A stretch of 64,000 nt of DNA, from assembly GCA_963850415.1 (NCBI GenBank), contig CAWKLE010000003.1, forward strand, positions 744,001-808,000, in the 5' to 3' direction. Shown one piece after another: positions 25,325-33,352 of this stretch. Numbering within the stretch: the stretch's first letter is position 1; each line of letters begins with the position of its first letter. The position numbers were made by a program, and so were the translations under genes. Under the pieces are notes generated by a model, which ran no database searches, had not been told where the DNA came from, and saw nothing but the letters and a program-made list of their open reading frames with translations. Source of the DNA: VAXT01 sp963850415 (GTDB taxonomy: Bacteria > Actinomycetota > Thermoleophilia > Gaiellales > Gaiellaceae).

Positions 25325-27222
25325 GATCGCCGGTGAACCGGCACCGGATCTGGCAGATCGCCGCCGACGGCGTCCTCGTCGCGGTTGCCTGGCTGCTCGC
25401 GTTCCAGCTGCGCTTCGACTCGTTCGAGCGGATCCCGCCCTTCTACGACAAGCTCGTCAACTGGCGGACCGTGCTGCTCGTGGTCGCGATCAAGCTCGTC
25501 GTCTTCACGGCATTCGGCTTCTACAACCGCTGGTGGCGCTACGTCTCGACCCGGGACATGTGGGGCGCCGCGCGTGGTGTCACGGTCGCGTGCCTCGCCG
25601 CAAGCCTCGTCGTCTACTTCTTCCCGCCCGCGGACACCGCCCGGCTACCGCGCGGGGTCGCGATCCTCGACTGGCTGCTCCTGCTCGGGCTCGTCGCCGG
25701 CTCACGCCTGCTGGCGCGCACGATCTTCGAGCGGCCCGGTGCGGCGAGCCTCGTCGCGCGCGGCAAGGAAGTGATCGTCGTCGGCGCTGGCGACGCGGGC
25801 CAGCTGGTGATCCGAGAGATGCAGAAGTCGCGTGCGCTCGGGTTCACGCCGATCGGCGTCGTCGACGACGACCCGCGCAAGAACAACCTCCGCCTCCACG
25901 GTGTGCGGGTGCTCGGGACGACCGAGGAACTGCCGCACATCCTGCGAGACAACCGGCCCGACGAGCTCCTGATCGCGATCCCATCGGCGGCCGGCGACGT
26001 GCGCCAGAAGGTCGTCGAGTACGCGCGCGACGCCCAGGTGCCCGTGAAGACGCTGCCCGGCCTCTACGAGCTGATCTCCGGCGACCACGACCTCGCGGCG
26101 CAGATCCGGCCCGTGCAGGTCGAGGACATCCTCGGCCGCGAGCCGGTGGACGTCGACTTCGAAGCGATCTCGGAGTACCTGCGCGGCGAGACCGTGCTCA
26201 TCTCGGGCGCGGGCGGGTCGATCGGCTCCGAGCTCTGCCGCCAGGTCGCGCGCGCGGGCGCTTCGCGGATGATCCTCGTCGACCAGGCCGAGTCGCCGCT
26301 GTACGAGATCGAGCGCGAGCTCGTCGACGACCGCAACTTTCCGGCGGGCGTGCCGGTGATCGCCGACATCGGGAGCCACGAGCGGCTACGCCAGGTCTTC
26401 GAGCGCTACCGGCCGACCGTCGTCTTCCACGCCGCCGCCTACAAGCACGTCCCGATGATGGAGGCGAACCCACTCGAGTCGGTGCGCAACAACGTGCTCG
26501 GGACGAAAGTCGTCGCCGAGGTCGCAGTCGAGTTCGGCGCGCGGCGCTTCGTCCTCGTCTCGACGGACAAGGCGCTCAACGCGCAGGCCGTCTACGGGCA
26601 GTCGAAGGCGTTGTGCGAATGGATCGTCGAGGCCTACGGCGCGCGCGACGACATCTCGACGCGGTTCGTCGCCGTGCGCTTCGGGAACGTCCTCGACTCG
26701 GCCGGCTCCGTGATCCGGATCTTCAAGCGCCAGATCGCCAAGGGCGGGCCGGTCACGGTCACGAACGCGGAGATGACGCGCTATTTCATGACGACGCCCG
26801 AGGCGGTGTCGCTCGTGATCCAGGCCGGCTCGATCGGAGGCCGCGGCGAGATCTTCGTCCTCGACATGGGGGAGCCGGTGAAGATCCTCGACCTCGCCCG
26901 GTCGATGATCCGGCTGTCCGGCAAGGAGCCCGACCGCGACATCCCCATCGAGTTCATCGGCGTGCGCGCCGGCGAGAAGCTGCACGAGCAGCTGTGGGGC
27001 GAGGACGAGGTCGTCGCCGACACGCAGCACCCGAAGATCAAGCGTGCGCGGCGTGCTCCGATCGACGGCGTCTGGCTCGACGAGGAGCTGGCCACGCTCG
27101 AGCAGCTCGTCGCCGCCGGGGAGACGCTCGAGGTCGTGTCACGGCTGTCCGCGATGGTGCGCAGCCCGCAACGTGTCGGGGCAGCGTCGACGGACTCCGT
27201 CTCGGAGCAGACGCTCCACTAG
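25321..27222 (+). CDS. CapD/FlaA1-type membrane-anchored UDP-sugar epimerase/dehydratase
   Basis: 633 aa. The N-terminal 150 residues carry four membrane spans (about 10-26, 45-65, 82-98, 108-122). A CoA-binding-like Rossmann region follows (VIVVGAGDAGQLVIREMQ, GVVDDDPRKNNLRLHGVRVLG). The C-terminal SDR domain starts TVLISGAGGSIGSELCRQ (about 285), with DIGSHERLRQVF, VFHAAAYKHVPMMEANP, LVSTDKALNAQAVYGQSK (YxxxK) and FIGVRAGEKLHEQLW. This long architecture is that of WbpM/PglF-type 4,6-dehydratases; the Tyr in YGQSK is worth noting because many long members have Met there. The product would feed the adjacent aminotransferase for an amino-deoxy sugar. It ends 4 nt into the convergent FG-GAP gene. 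Confidence 0.93.
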   Translation: MRSPVNRHRIWQIAADGVLVAVAWLLAFQLRFDSFERIPPFYDKLVNWRTVLLVVAIKLVVFTAFGFYNRWWRYVSTRDMWGAARGVTVACLAASLVVYFFPPADTARLPRGVAILDWLLLLGLVAGSRLLARTIFERPGAASLVARGKEVIVVGAGDAGQLVIREMQKSRALGFTPIGVVDDDPRKNNLRLHGVRVLGTTEELPHILRDNRPDELLIAIPSAAGDVRQKVVEYARDAQVPVKTLPGLYELISGDHDLAAQIRPVQVEDILGREPVDVDFEAISEYLRGETVLISGAGGSIGSELCRQVARAGASRMILVDQAESPLYEIERELVDDRNFPAGVPVIADIGSHERLRQVFERYRPTVVFHAAAYKHVPMMEANPLESVRNNVLGTKVVAEVAVEFGARRFVLVSTDKALNAQAVYGQSKALCEWIVEAYGARDDISTRFVAVRFGNVLDSAGSVIRIFKRQIAKGGPVTVTNAEMTRYFMTTPEAVSLVIQAGSIGGRGEIFVLDMGEPVKILDLARSMIRLSGKEPDRDIPIEFIGVRAGEKLHEQLWGEDEVVADTQHPKIKRARRAPIDGVWLDEELATLEQLVAAGETLEVVSRLSAMVRSPQRVGAASTDSVSEQTLH

Positions 27223-28562
27223 CCCCTGCGCCCCAGGCTGACGACGAGCCTGACCTTGCCGCCCGTGGGCAGCACGTTCTCCGCCCTCGGCTTCTCCGAG
27301 ATCACGCGGCCCCTCCTGACGGTCTTCGAGTATCCGTGGCGGATCTTTCCGGTGCTGCAGTTGGCGGAGGCGATCGCCTGCTCGGCCGTCACGAGCCTCA
27401 TCTTCCTGACGGCGGGCACCTTGCAGAGGCCGTACGCGTTGACGAGCACGATGACGCTGCCGTAGGGGACGAGGTCGTTCGTGGTCACGAGGTCCGGCCG
27501 ACCGTCCCTGTTCAGGTCGCCCGCCGCCAGCGCGGTCGGGGCGCCCACGAAGTAGTCCCACCTCGCTCTGAACGTGCCGTCGCCGCCGTTCAGGCGCACG
27601 GTGATCTTCTCGTCGTCGCCGGCCGCGAGCACCAGGTCCAGCCATCCGTCCCCGTTCAGGTCGGTGAGTGCGACCGCGAGCGGAGCGCTGGCCGTCCCGT
27701 AGTCGACCTTGGGCCCGAAGCTGCCGTTGCCCCGGTTGAGGAGCACCGAGGCGGTGCGCCCGCCGTCGAGGTCGTAATTCGCGGTCGCGAGGTCCGGCTT
27801 CCCGTCACCGTTCACGTCGCCGATCGCGAGGTCGTACGGGCCGCCTCCGGTCTGGTAGTCGAGCTTCCCCTCGAACGTGCCGTCTCCCTTGCCCAGGAGC
27901 ACGGAGACGGTGTTACCGAAGGCGTTCGTCGTGGCCAGATCCGGCTTGCCGTCCGCGTTCAGGTCGGCGACCGCGACCGAGATCGGGGCGCTGCCGGTTG
28001 GGTAGTCGACCTTCGGCTCGAAGGCGCCGTCGCCTCTGTTGAGCAGTACGGAGACGGTATCGGTGTCGGAGTTTGCGACCGCGATGTCGGGCTTGCCGTC
28101 TCCGTTCAGATCACCGATCGCAGCCTCCCAGGGTCCGCCGTCGACGCCGTAGTCGACCTTCGGCTCGAAGCTGCCGTCGCCCCTGCCCATCAGGACAGAC
28201 ACGGTCCCAGAGCCGTAGTTCGCGACGGCGACGTCCGGCTTGCCGTCCCCGTTGAGGTCGCCGATCGCCAGCCGGTAAGGACCGACCCCCGTTCTGTAGT
28301 CGCGGCTCCATGCAAATCTCCCGCGGCCTCTGTTGAGGAGGACCGACATCGTGTCCGAGGCGGTATTCGCAACCGCCAGGTCCGGTTTGTCGTCCCCGTT
28401 CAGGTCGCCGATAGCCACCGAGGTGGGAAAGGCTCCGACGTTGTAGTTCGCGGGTCGTGCGAACGATGGCTTCGACGCCGGGAGCGAGGCAGCGCCGCTT
28501 AGGGTCAAGACGGCGCTCAGGACGCCGACGAGGAGCACGCAACCCAGTGAGCGGGGAAGCAT
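27219..28562 (-). CDS. Secreted FG-GAP/VCBS beta-propeller protein with C-terminal PASTA domain
   Basis: 447 aa from the ATG at 28562. A signal peptide (MLPRSLGCVLLVGVLSAVLTLSGAA) is followed by seven FG-GAP repeats of about 50 residues, most with DLNGDGKPDLAVAN, a DxNxDGxxD calcium loop, and a following VSVLLNRGDGxFEPKVDY strand. Seven repeats fit one integrin-type propeller. Residues from about 378 (CKVPAVRKMRLVTAEQAIASANC...TGGKVRLVVSLG) form a PASTA domain with two Cys. This is the same propeller-plus-PASTA plan as the gene at 18339, though the repeats differ. It is monocistronic and convergent with the capD-like gene. A TACGAT box lies 8 nt before the start (28571-28576). Confidence 0.87.
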   Translation of the reverse strand: MLPRSLGCVLLVGVLSAVLTLSGAASLPASKPSFARPANYNVGAFPTSVAIGDLNGDDKPDLAVANTASDTMSVLLNRGRGRFAWSRDYRTGVGPYRLAIGDLNGDGKPDVAVANYGSGTVSVLMGRGDGSFEPKVDYGVDGGPWEAAIGDLNGDGKPDIAVANSDTDTVSVLLNRGDGAFEPKVDYPTGSAPISVAVADLNADGKPDLATTNAFGNTVSVLLGKGDGTFEGKLDYQTGGGPYDLAIGDVNGDGKPDLATANYDLDGGRTASVLLNRGNGSFGPKVDYGTASAPLAVALTDLNGDGWLDLVLAAGDDEKITVRLNGGDGTFRARWDYFVGAPTALAAGDLNRDGRPDLVTTNDLVPYGSVIVLVNAYGLCKVPAVRKMRLVTAEQAIASANCSTGKIRHGYSKTVRRGRVISEKPRAENVLPTGGKVRLVVSLGRRG

Positions 28563-28570
28563 GGCGACAA

Positions 28571-28576
28571 ATCGTA
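28571..28576 (-). promoter_or_regulatory. Putative -10 box TACGAT for the FG-GAP gene
   Basis: TACGAT on the complement ends 8 nt before the ATG at 28562, with no Shine-Dalgarno between. It lies in the 82-bp divergent gap shared with uvrD2. Confidence 0.4.
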
Positions 28577-28632
28577 GGCAGTTGACTCACTTCGGGCACT
28601 GAACAGGCGCGAACGTCGTCGTATTGCCTGAC

Positions 28633-28638
28633 TAGGGT
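28633..28638 (+). promoter_or_regulatory. Putative -10 box TAGGGT for uvrD2
   Basis: TAGGGT ends 6 nt before the GTG at 28645. TTGCCT 4 nt upstream is too close to serve as its -35. Leaderless start inferred. Confidence 0.35.
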
Positions 28639-28644
28639 GGCCGA

Positions 28645-30447
28645 GTGCTGAACTCCGAGCAGCAGCGTGCCGTCGACGCCGTCCGCGGGCCTGTCTGCAT
28701 CCTCGCCGGCGCCGGCTCCGGGAAGACGACGACGATCACGCACCGCGTCGCGAATCAGGTCGAGAGCAGGGCTTTTCGGGCGGACGAGATCCTCGCGGTG
28801 TCGTTCACGGACAAGGCTGCAGGCGAGATGCGGGCGCGGCTCGACGAGCTCGGCGTGCCCGGGGTGCGCTGCTCGACGTTCCACTCGGCTGCGCTCGGGC
28901 AGCTGCGCTTCTTCGCGTCTGAACCGCCGCAGCGGATCCTGGCCTCGAAAGCGCTTCCTCTGCGCCACATCGGAAACACTCTGCGGCGGCCGTACCGCTT
29001 CCGGCCCGCGGCCGACCTCGCGACCGAGATCGAGTGGGCGAAGAACCGCCGCATCCCGCCGGACGACTACCTCCGCTCGCTCGGCGACCACGAGCCGCCC
29101 ATCCCGTCCGACCTCATGCTGCGCGTCTACCGCGAGTACGAGCGGCGCAAGGCCGATCAGGGCTGGGCCGACTTCGAGGACCTGCTGGAGTTCACGATCC
29201 GCCTCTTCGACGCGGACGGGGGCGCGCTCGAGCAGGTGCGCGACCGCTACCGCGCGTTCACCGTCGACGAGTACCAGGACGTCAACCTCCTCCAGCAGAC
29301 GCTCCTCGACCGCTGGCTCGGCGACCGGGACGAGCTCTGCGCGGTCGGCGACGACTACCAGTCGATCTACGCGTTCACCGGGGCGAGCCCCGAGCACCTG
29401 CTCTCGATGCGGAAGCGCTTTCCGCACGCGGCGGTCGTCCGCCTCGAGGAGAACTACCGCTCGACCCCGGAGGTGCTCGAGTTCGCAAACCGGCTCGTCC
29501 CGAAGCTCGGCGGCGCCGAGAAGGTTCTGCGCGCGACCCGTCCTGCGGGGCCGGTGCCCGTCGCGCGGTCGTTCGCGGAGCCCGTCCTCGAGGCGGCGTT
29601 CCTCGTCGAACGCGTCCGCGAGCTCCACGCGGGCGGCACGCCGTACGAGGAGATGGCGATCCTCTTCCGGACGAACGCGCGCTCAGCCGACTACGAGGAG
29701 GCGTTGAGCGAGGCCGAGATTCCGTCCCAGGGCGCGGCGCTCTTGAGCCGCGACGCCGCGAAGCAGCTCCTGAAGGCGTTGCGCGGGCGACCGCTCTCGG
29801 ACGTGCGCCGGATCGCACGCGAGCAGGGGATGCTGGAAACGATCCCCGATCGCCTGGGCGAGCGGGAAGTGACGCGTCAGAACGACCTCGCACGGCTCGT
29901 CAAGCTCGCGGATGCCTTCTCGGGCACGGCCGACGAGTTCGTCGCGGACCTCGAGGAGCGCTTCGGCAGCCGGGCCGGGCGCGGCGTCCACCTGCTGACC
30001 TACCACCGCGCCAAGGGCCTCGAGTTCGAAGCCGTCTTCCTGCCGCGGCTCGAGGAGCGCGAGCTGCCCTCGAGGCTCTCGAAGACCGCTGCGGCCCTCG
30101 ACGAGGAGCGGCGCCTGCTCTACGTCGGCCTCACGCGCGCGAAGCGCCACCTGACCGTCACATGGTCCGGAAAGCCGAGCCGCTTCCTCGCCGAGCTCGA
30201 CCTCCGCGAGCCGGCCGCGAAGCCCGTCGAGCCGGACGACCCCGTCTACGAGACGCTCAAGCGCTGGCGGCTCCAGACGGCGCACGCGGAAGCGCGGCCC
30301 GCCTACGTGATCTTCCACAACTCGACGCTGGCCGAGATCGTCCGCAGGGCGCCGCGCACCCGCGAGGAGCTGGCCGCGGTCCCCGGCGTCGGCCCGGCGA
30401 AGCTGGAACGCTACGGCGACGCCGTGCTAGCCGCGCTCTCGGGCTGA
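28645..30447 (+). CDS. uvrD2: UvrD/Rep-type superfamily 1 DNA helicase with HRDC domain (UvrD2-like)
   Basis: 600-aa ATP-dependent 3'-5' helicase. SF1A motifs: Q motif LNSEQQRAVDA; Walker A ILAGAGSGKTTTITHRV (I); VSFTDKAAGEMRAR (Ia); FTVDEYQDVNLLQQ (II); AVGDDYQSIYAFTGASPEHLL (III); VVRLEENYRSTPEVLEFAN (IV); LLTYHRAKGLEFEAVFLP (V); and RRLLYVGLTRAKRHLTV (VI). The C-terminal 80 residues (VYETLKRWRLQTA...PAYVIFHNSTLAEIVRRAPRTREELAAVPGVG) are an HRDC domain, the mark of mycobacterial UvrD2. At 600 aa it is shorter than the roughly 700-aa mycobacterial protein; no four-Cys zinc linker is visible. It overlaps the convergent DUF354 gene by 21 nt. Confidence 0.94.
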   Translation: MLNSEQQRAVDAVRGPVCILAGAGSGKTTTITHRVANQVESRAFRADEILAVSFTDKAAGEMRARLDELGVPGVRCSTFHSAALGQLRFFASEPPQRILASKALPLRHIGNTLRRPYRFRPAADLATEIEWAKNRRIPPDDYLRSLGDHEPPIPSDLMLRVYREYERRKADQGWADFEDLLEFTIRLFDADGGALEQVRDRYRAFTVDEYQDVNLLQQTLLDRWLGDRDELCAVGDDYQSIYAFTGASPEHLLSMRKRFPHAAVVRLEENYRSTPEVLEFANRLVPKLGGAEKVLRATRPAGPVPVARSFAEPVLEAAFLVERVRELHAGGTPYEEMAILFRTNARSADYEEALSEAEIPSQGAALLSRDAAKQLLKALRGRPLSDVRRIAREQGMLETIPDRLGEREVTRQNDLARLVKLADAFSGTADEFVADLEERFGSRAGRGVHLLTYHRAKGLEFEAVFLPRLEERELPSRLSKTAAALDEERRLLYVGLTRAKRHLTVTWSGKPSRFLAELDLREPAAKPVEPDDPVYETLKRWRLQTAHAEARPAYVIFHNSTLAEIVRRAPRTREELAAVPGVGPAKLERYGDAVLAALSG

Positions 30448-31443
30448 GAGCAAGAGGTCGAGCATGATCTGCGGGTCGCGCCGGACCCGCTCCGTCTCGC
30501 CGGGCACGCGTTTCTCGAGCTCGAGGGCGCGCGGGTCGGTCAGCGGCCGCAGGCGGCCCTCGCGCAACAGCATCTCGTCGACTCCTCCGAGCCGGCCGCC
30601 GTACGTCGTGTACACGGGCACTCCGAGCGCGGCCGCTTCCCGGTTCATCGTCCCGCCCGCCGAGACGACGAGATCGGCGAGCGCGATCAGACTCTGGGCG
30701 TCGACGGCGTGGTCGGGGACGATCAGCGACGGCAGGCTCAGGCTACGGACGTATTCTCGCTGCTCGGGGCTGCGCGGCAGGACGACCGCGTGCACGTCGC
30801 TCTCGCCTCCCAGGTACGCGAGCAGCCGGGGGAAGAACGGATTCGAGCGCCGGTGGTAGAGCGAGACGTCCGGCGGGGTGCGCACGACGACGAGCGTGCG
30901 CTCCCGGTTGACGAGCAGCTCTGCGAGCACGGCCGGGTCCGGCTTGAAGTCGTAGAGGTAGTACTCCTCCTTCAGCCCCGGGTACTGGAGGAGCTTCGGC
31001 GGACGGACGCCGAAGCGGGCCATGCGCTCCTCCGGGATCGCGGCCGGGACGACGACCCTCGTGGCCGCGCGGTCACCGAGATGGTGCTGGAGCGTCGCGT
31101 ACTCGTAGTCGTGTGTCGTCGCGCTCGGGATGCCGAGGCGCCGCGCCGTGATCGTCAGCTCGTGGGAGCCGTGCGCGAGCGCGATGTCGTAGCCACGGCC
31201 CTTCGCGTACTTCCTGAGCGCCCTCAGCCTCGACGTCAGCGCGTACGCCTTGGCGACGCGCGAGCGGCCGCCGTGCGCGCCGATCACCTCTGCCTCGATC
31301 GCGTGCCGCTCCAGGAGCTCCAGCGTCTGCGCGTAGTCGCGTGTCGTGACCTCGACCTCGTCGCCGCGCTCGCGCAGGATCGCGATCAGCGGGCGGAACA
31401 CCAGCACATGTGCCGGAGCCGAGATGTCGATCCACACCTTCAC
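30427..31443 (-). CDS. DUF354 family protein (GT-B glycosyltransferase-like)
   Basis: 338 aa. The N-terminus MKVWIDISAPAHVLVFRPLIAILRERGDEVEVTTRDYAQT is the DUF354 signature (WxDxxxPxHVxFF). The body includes HGSHELTITARRLGIPSATTHDYEYA, PGLKEEYYLYDFKPD, RTPPDVSLYH and VVSAGGTMNREAAALGVPVYTTYGG, the last equivalent to the nucleotide-sugar loop of GT-B enzymes such as MurG or WecB. There is no signal peptide or membrane span. No biochemical activity is established for the family. It follows asnB with a 4-nt overlap, forming a two-gene unit of an amidotransferase and a GT-B-like protein, an arrangement common in surface-polysaccharide loci. Confidence 0.85.
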   Translation of the reverse strand: MKVWIDISAPAHVLVFRPLIAILRERGDEVEVTTRDYAQTLELLERHAIEAEVIGAHGGRSRVAKAYALTSRLRALRKYAKGRGYDIALAHGSHELTITARRLGIPSATTHDYEYATLQHHLGDRAATRVVVPAAIPEERMARFGVRPPKLLQYPGLKEEYYLYDFKPDPAVLAELLVNRERTLVVVRTPPDVSLYHRRSNPFFPRLLAYLGGESDVHAVVLPRSPEQREYVRSLSLPSLIVPDHAVDAQSLIALADLVVSAGGTMNREAAALGVPVYTTYGGRLGGVDEMLLREGRLRPLTDPRALELEKRVPGETERVRRDPQIMLDLLLSARERG

Positions 31444-33329
31444 GCGAGCGCTTCGAGCCTCGGCTCGCGTAGCGCCCCCGGCGTTCGCTCCACGTGCCGC
31501 TCGTGCCAGAGCGTGAACGCGAGCAGACCCCAGAGCTGGCGGCTCAGGTCCTCGCGGCCGGCGACGTGGTCGTCGATCAGCCGCGTCACCGCCTCCGGGC
31601 GGAAGAAGCCCTGGCGCCGGAGCGTCTCCGCCGAGAGCGTCTCGCGGGCGAACGGCTCGAGGTCGCCCCGCAGCCAGGCCGCGGCCGGGATCGAGAACCC
31701 CCGCTTGCGCCGGCCCAGGAGCTCGGACGGGATCAACGGCGCGGCCGCCTTGCGGAGGAGGATCTTCTTGCGCAGCCCGCGCACCTTGTGCCGGTCGGCG
31801 AGCCCGAGCGAGAAGTTGGTCACGGCCGGATCGAGGAACGGAACGCGAGCCTCGAGCGAATGCGCCATCGACGCGCGGTCGGTCTTCACGAGCAGGTCGT
31901 CGACGAGGTACGTGCCGAGGTCGACGTCCTGGAGCCGCGCGAGCAGCCCGGCCGCCTCCTCGGTCTCTGCGAACCGCGCACGCAGCAGGTCGACCGGGTC
32001 GAAGCCGGTGCGCCGGCCGGTGAGCTCGGCCCGCGCGTCAGGCGAAAAGATCTCCTTCCAGCCGTGATGGCGTTCCAGCGGAGGCAGGTGCGCGGCGCGC
32101 ACGAACCGCTTCGCCTTGTAGTCGAAGCTCGCCCTGGCGCTGGACGAGGGCAGCCGCTCGACCAGCGGCCGGAGGAGCGGAGCGGTCCAGCCCGCGCGCT
32201 CGGCGAGCAGGTCGGCCGCGTACGTGTAGTAGCCGCCGAAGAGCTCGTCGCCGCCCTCGCCCGAGAGCGCGACCTTCACGTCCTCAGCGGCGAGCTGCGC
32301 GACGAGGTACGTCGGGAGCGCGGAGGAGTCGGCGAACGGCTCGTCGAACGCCTCGGCGAGAGCCGGCAGGAGCAGCGCCGCGTCGGGCCGGAGGACGAGC
32401 TCGCGGTGCTGCGTCCCGTAGCGCTCGGCGACGAGCCGCGCGTCGGCCAGCTCGTCGAAGCTCCGCTCCTCGAACCCGATCGAGAACGTCCGCAGCGGCT
32501 CCGAGGCCTCCTCGGCGGCGAGCGCGGCGAGCACGGACGAGTCGACCCCGCCGGACAGGAGGACGCCGACCGGAACATCGGACACGAGGTGCGCCCGCAC
32601 CGAGTCGCGCAGCCGCGCCCGCAGCTCCTCGACGAGCTCGGCCTCGTCGTCTCGGCGAACGTCGTCCGCGGAGACCGGAGCCGGCCTCGCGTAGCGCGCG
32701 ACCTCGCTCCGCCCGTTCTCCCAGGTCAGGACGTGACCGGCCTGGAGCTTGCGCACCTCGCGGAAGATCGTCAGCGGCCCTGGAACTGAGTTGAAGGCGA
32801 GGAACGCGTCGAGCGCGTCGAGGTCGATCTCGCCGCGTGGAAGCGCTCGCAGCTCGGATGCGAACTCGATCTCGCCGCCGGGCTCGCGGTAGTAGAGCGG
32901 CTTGATCCCGTACGGGTCGCGCGCGAGCACGAGCCGTCCGCGCTCCGAGTCCCAGAGCGCGATCGCGAACATCCCGCGCAGCCGCTCGGCGAAGCGCTCG
33001 CCGTGCTCCTCGTACAGGTGCACGAGCACCTCGGTGTCGCCGCTCGTCGAGAACCGGTGCCCGGCCCGCTCGAGCTCGAGACGGAGCTCGCGGTAGTTGT
33101 AGAGCTCGCCGTTCTGAACGACCGTGATCCGGCCGTCCTCGTTCGAGATCGGCTGGTCGCCCGTCGCGAGGTCGATGATCGCGAGGCGCCTGGCGGCGAG
33201 CCCGACCCGCCCGTCGAGGTACGCGCCGTCCGAGTCCGGCCCGCGCTGAACGAGGGTTGCGCTCATCGCCGCGAGCCTGCCGGGGTCGACGGTGCCGCGG
33301 GTGGACGCGATTCCGCAGATCCCGCACAT
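31440..33329 (-). CDS. asnB: Asparagine synthase (glutamine-hydrolysing), AsnB family
   Basis: 629 aa. It begins MCGICGIAS, with the N-terminal nucleophile Cys2 of class II glutamine amidotransferases. RLAIIDLATGDQPISNEDG and NGELYNYRELR follow. The synthetase domain carries the PP-loop VPVGVLLSGGVDSSVLAALAAEE (about residue 258) with the ATP-binding SGGVDSS, and SGEGGDELFGGYYTYA (about 345). DLGTYLVDDLLVKTDRASMAHSLEARVPFLD is conserved near the C-terminus. Length and motifs fit AsnB, but next to a DUF354 protein and a sugar transferase it could amidate a sugar acid in a polysaccharide, as WbpS/AsnH-type relatives do. A TAGAGT box ends 8 nt before the ATG at 33329. Confidence 0.92.
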   Translation of the reverse strand: MCGICGIASTRGTVDPGRLAAMSATLVQRGPDSDGAYLDGRVGLAARRLAIIDLATGDQPISNEDGRITVVQNGELYNYRELRLELERAGHRFSTSGDTEVLVHLYEEHGERFAERLRGMFAIALWDSERGRLVLARDPYGIKPLYYREPGGEIEFASELRALPRGEIDLDALDAFLAFNSVPGPLTIFREVRKLQAGHVLTWENGRSEVARYARPAPVSADDVRRDDEAELVEELRARLRDSVRAHLVSDVPVGVLLSGGVDSSVLAALAAEEASEPLRTFSIGFEERSFDELADARLVAERYGTQHRELVLRPDAALLLPALAEAFDEPFADSSALPTYLVAQLAAEDVKVALSGEGGDELFGGYYTYAADLLAERAGWTAPLLRPLVERLPSSSARASFDYKAKRFVRAAHLPPLERHHGWKEIFSPDARAELTGRRTGFDPVDLLRARFAETEEAAGLLARLQDVDLGTYLVDDLLVKTDRASMAHSLEARVPFLDPAVTNFSLGLADRHKVRGLRKKILLRKAAAPLIPSELLGRRKRGFSIPAAAWLRGDLEPFARETLSAETLRRQGFFRPEAVTRLIDDHVAGREDLSRQLWGLLAFTLWHERHVERTPGALREPRLEALA

Positions 33330-33337
33330 GCGTCACT

Positions 33338-33343
33338 ACTCTA
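33338..33343 (-). promoter_or_regulatory. Putative -10 box TAGAGT for asnB
   Basis: TAGAGT on the complement ends 8 nt before the asnB ATG. The divergent antiporter starts only 23 bp away at 33353, so the two promoters must overlap. Confidence 0.4.
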
Positions 33344-33352
33344 GATCCCGCG

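Noticed and set aside
27219..28562. Regularly spaced repeats of about 150-180 bp that could suggest a CRISPR or satellite array
   Set aside because: They are the coding repeats of the FG-GAP propeller. Spacing and variation follow codons, and there are no short identical repeats with unique spacers.
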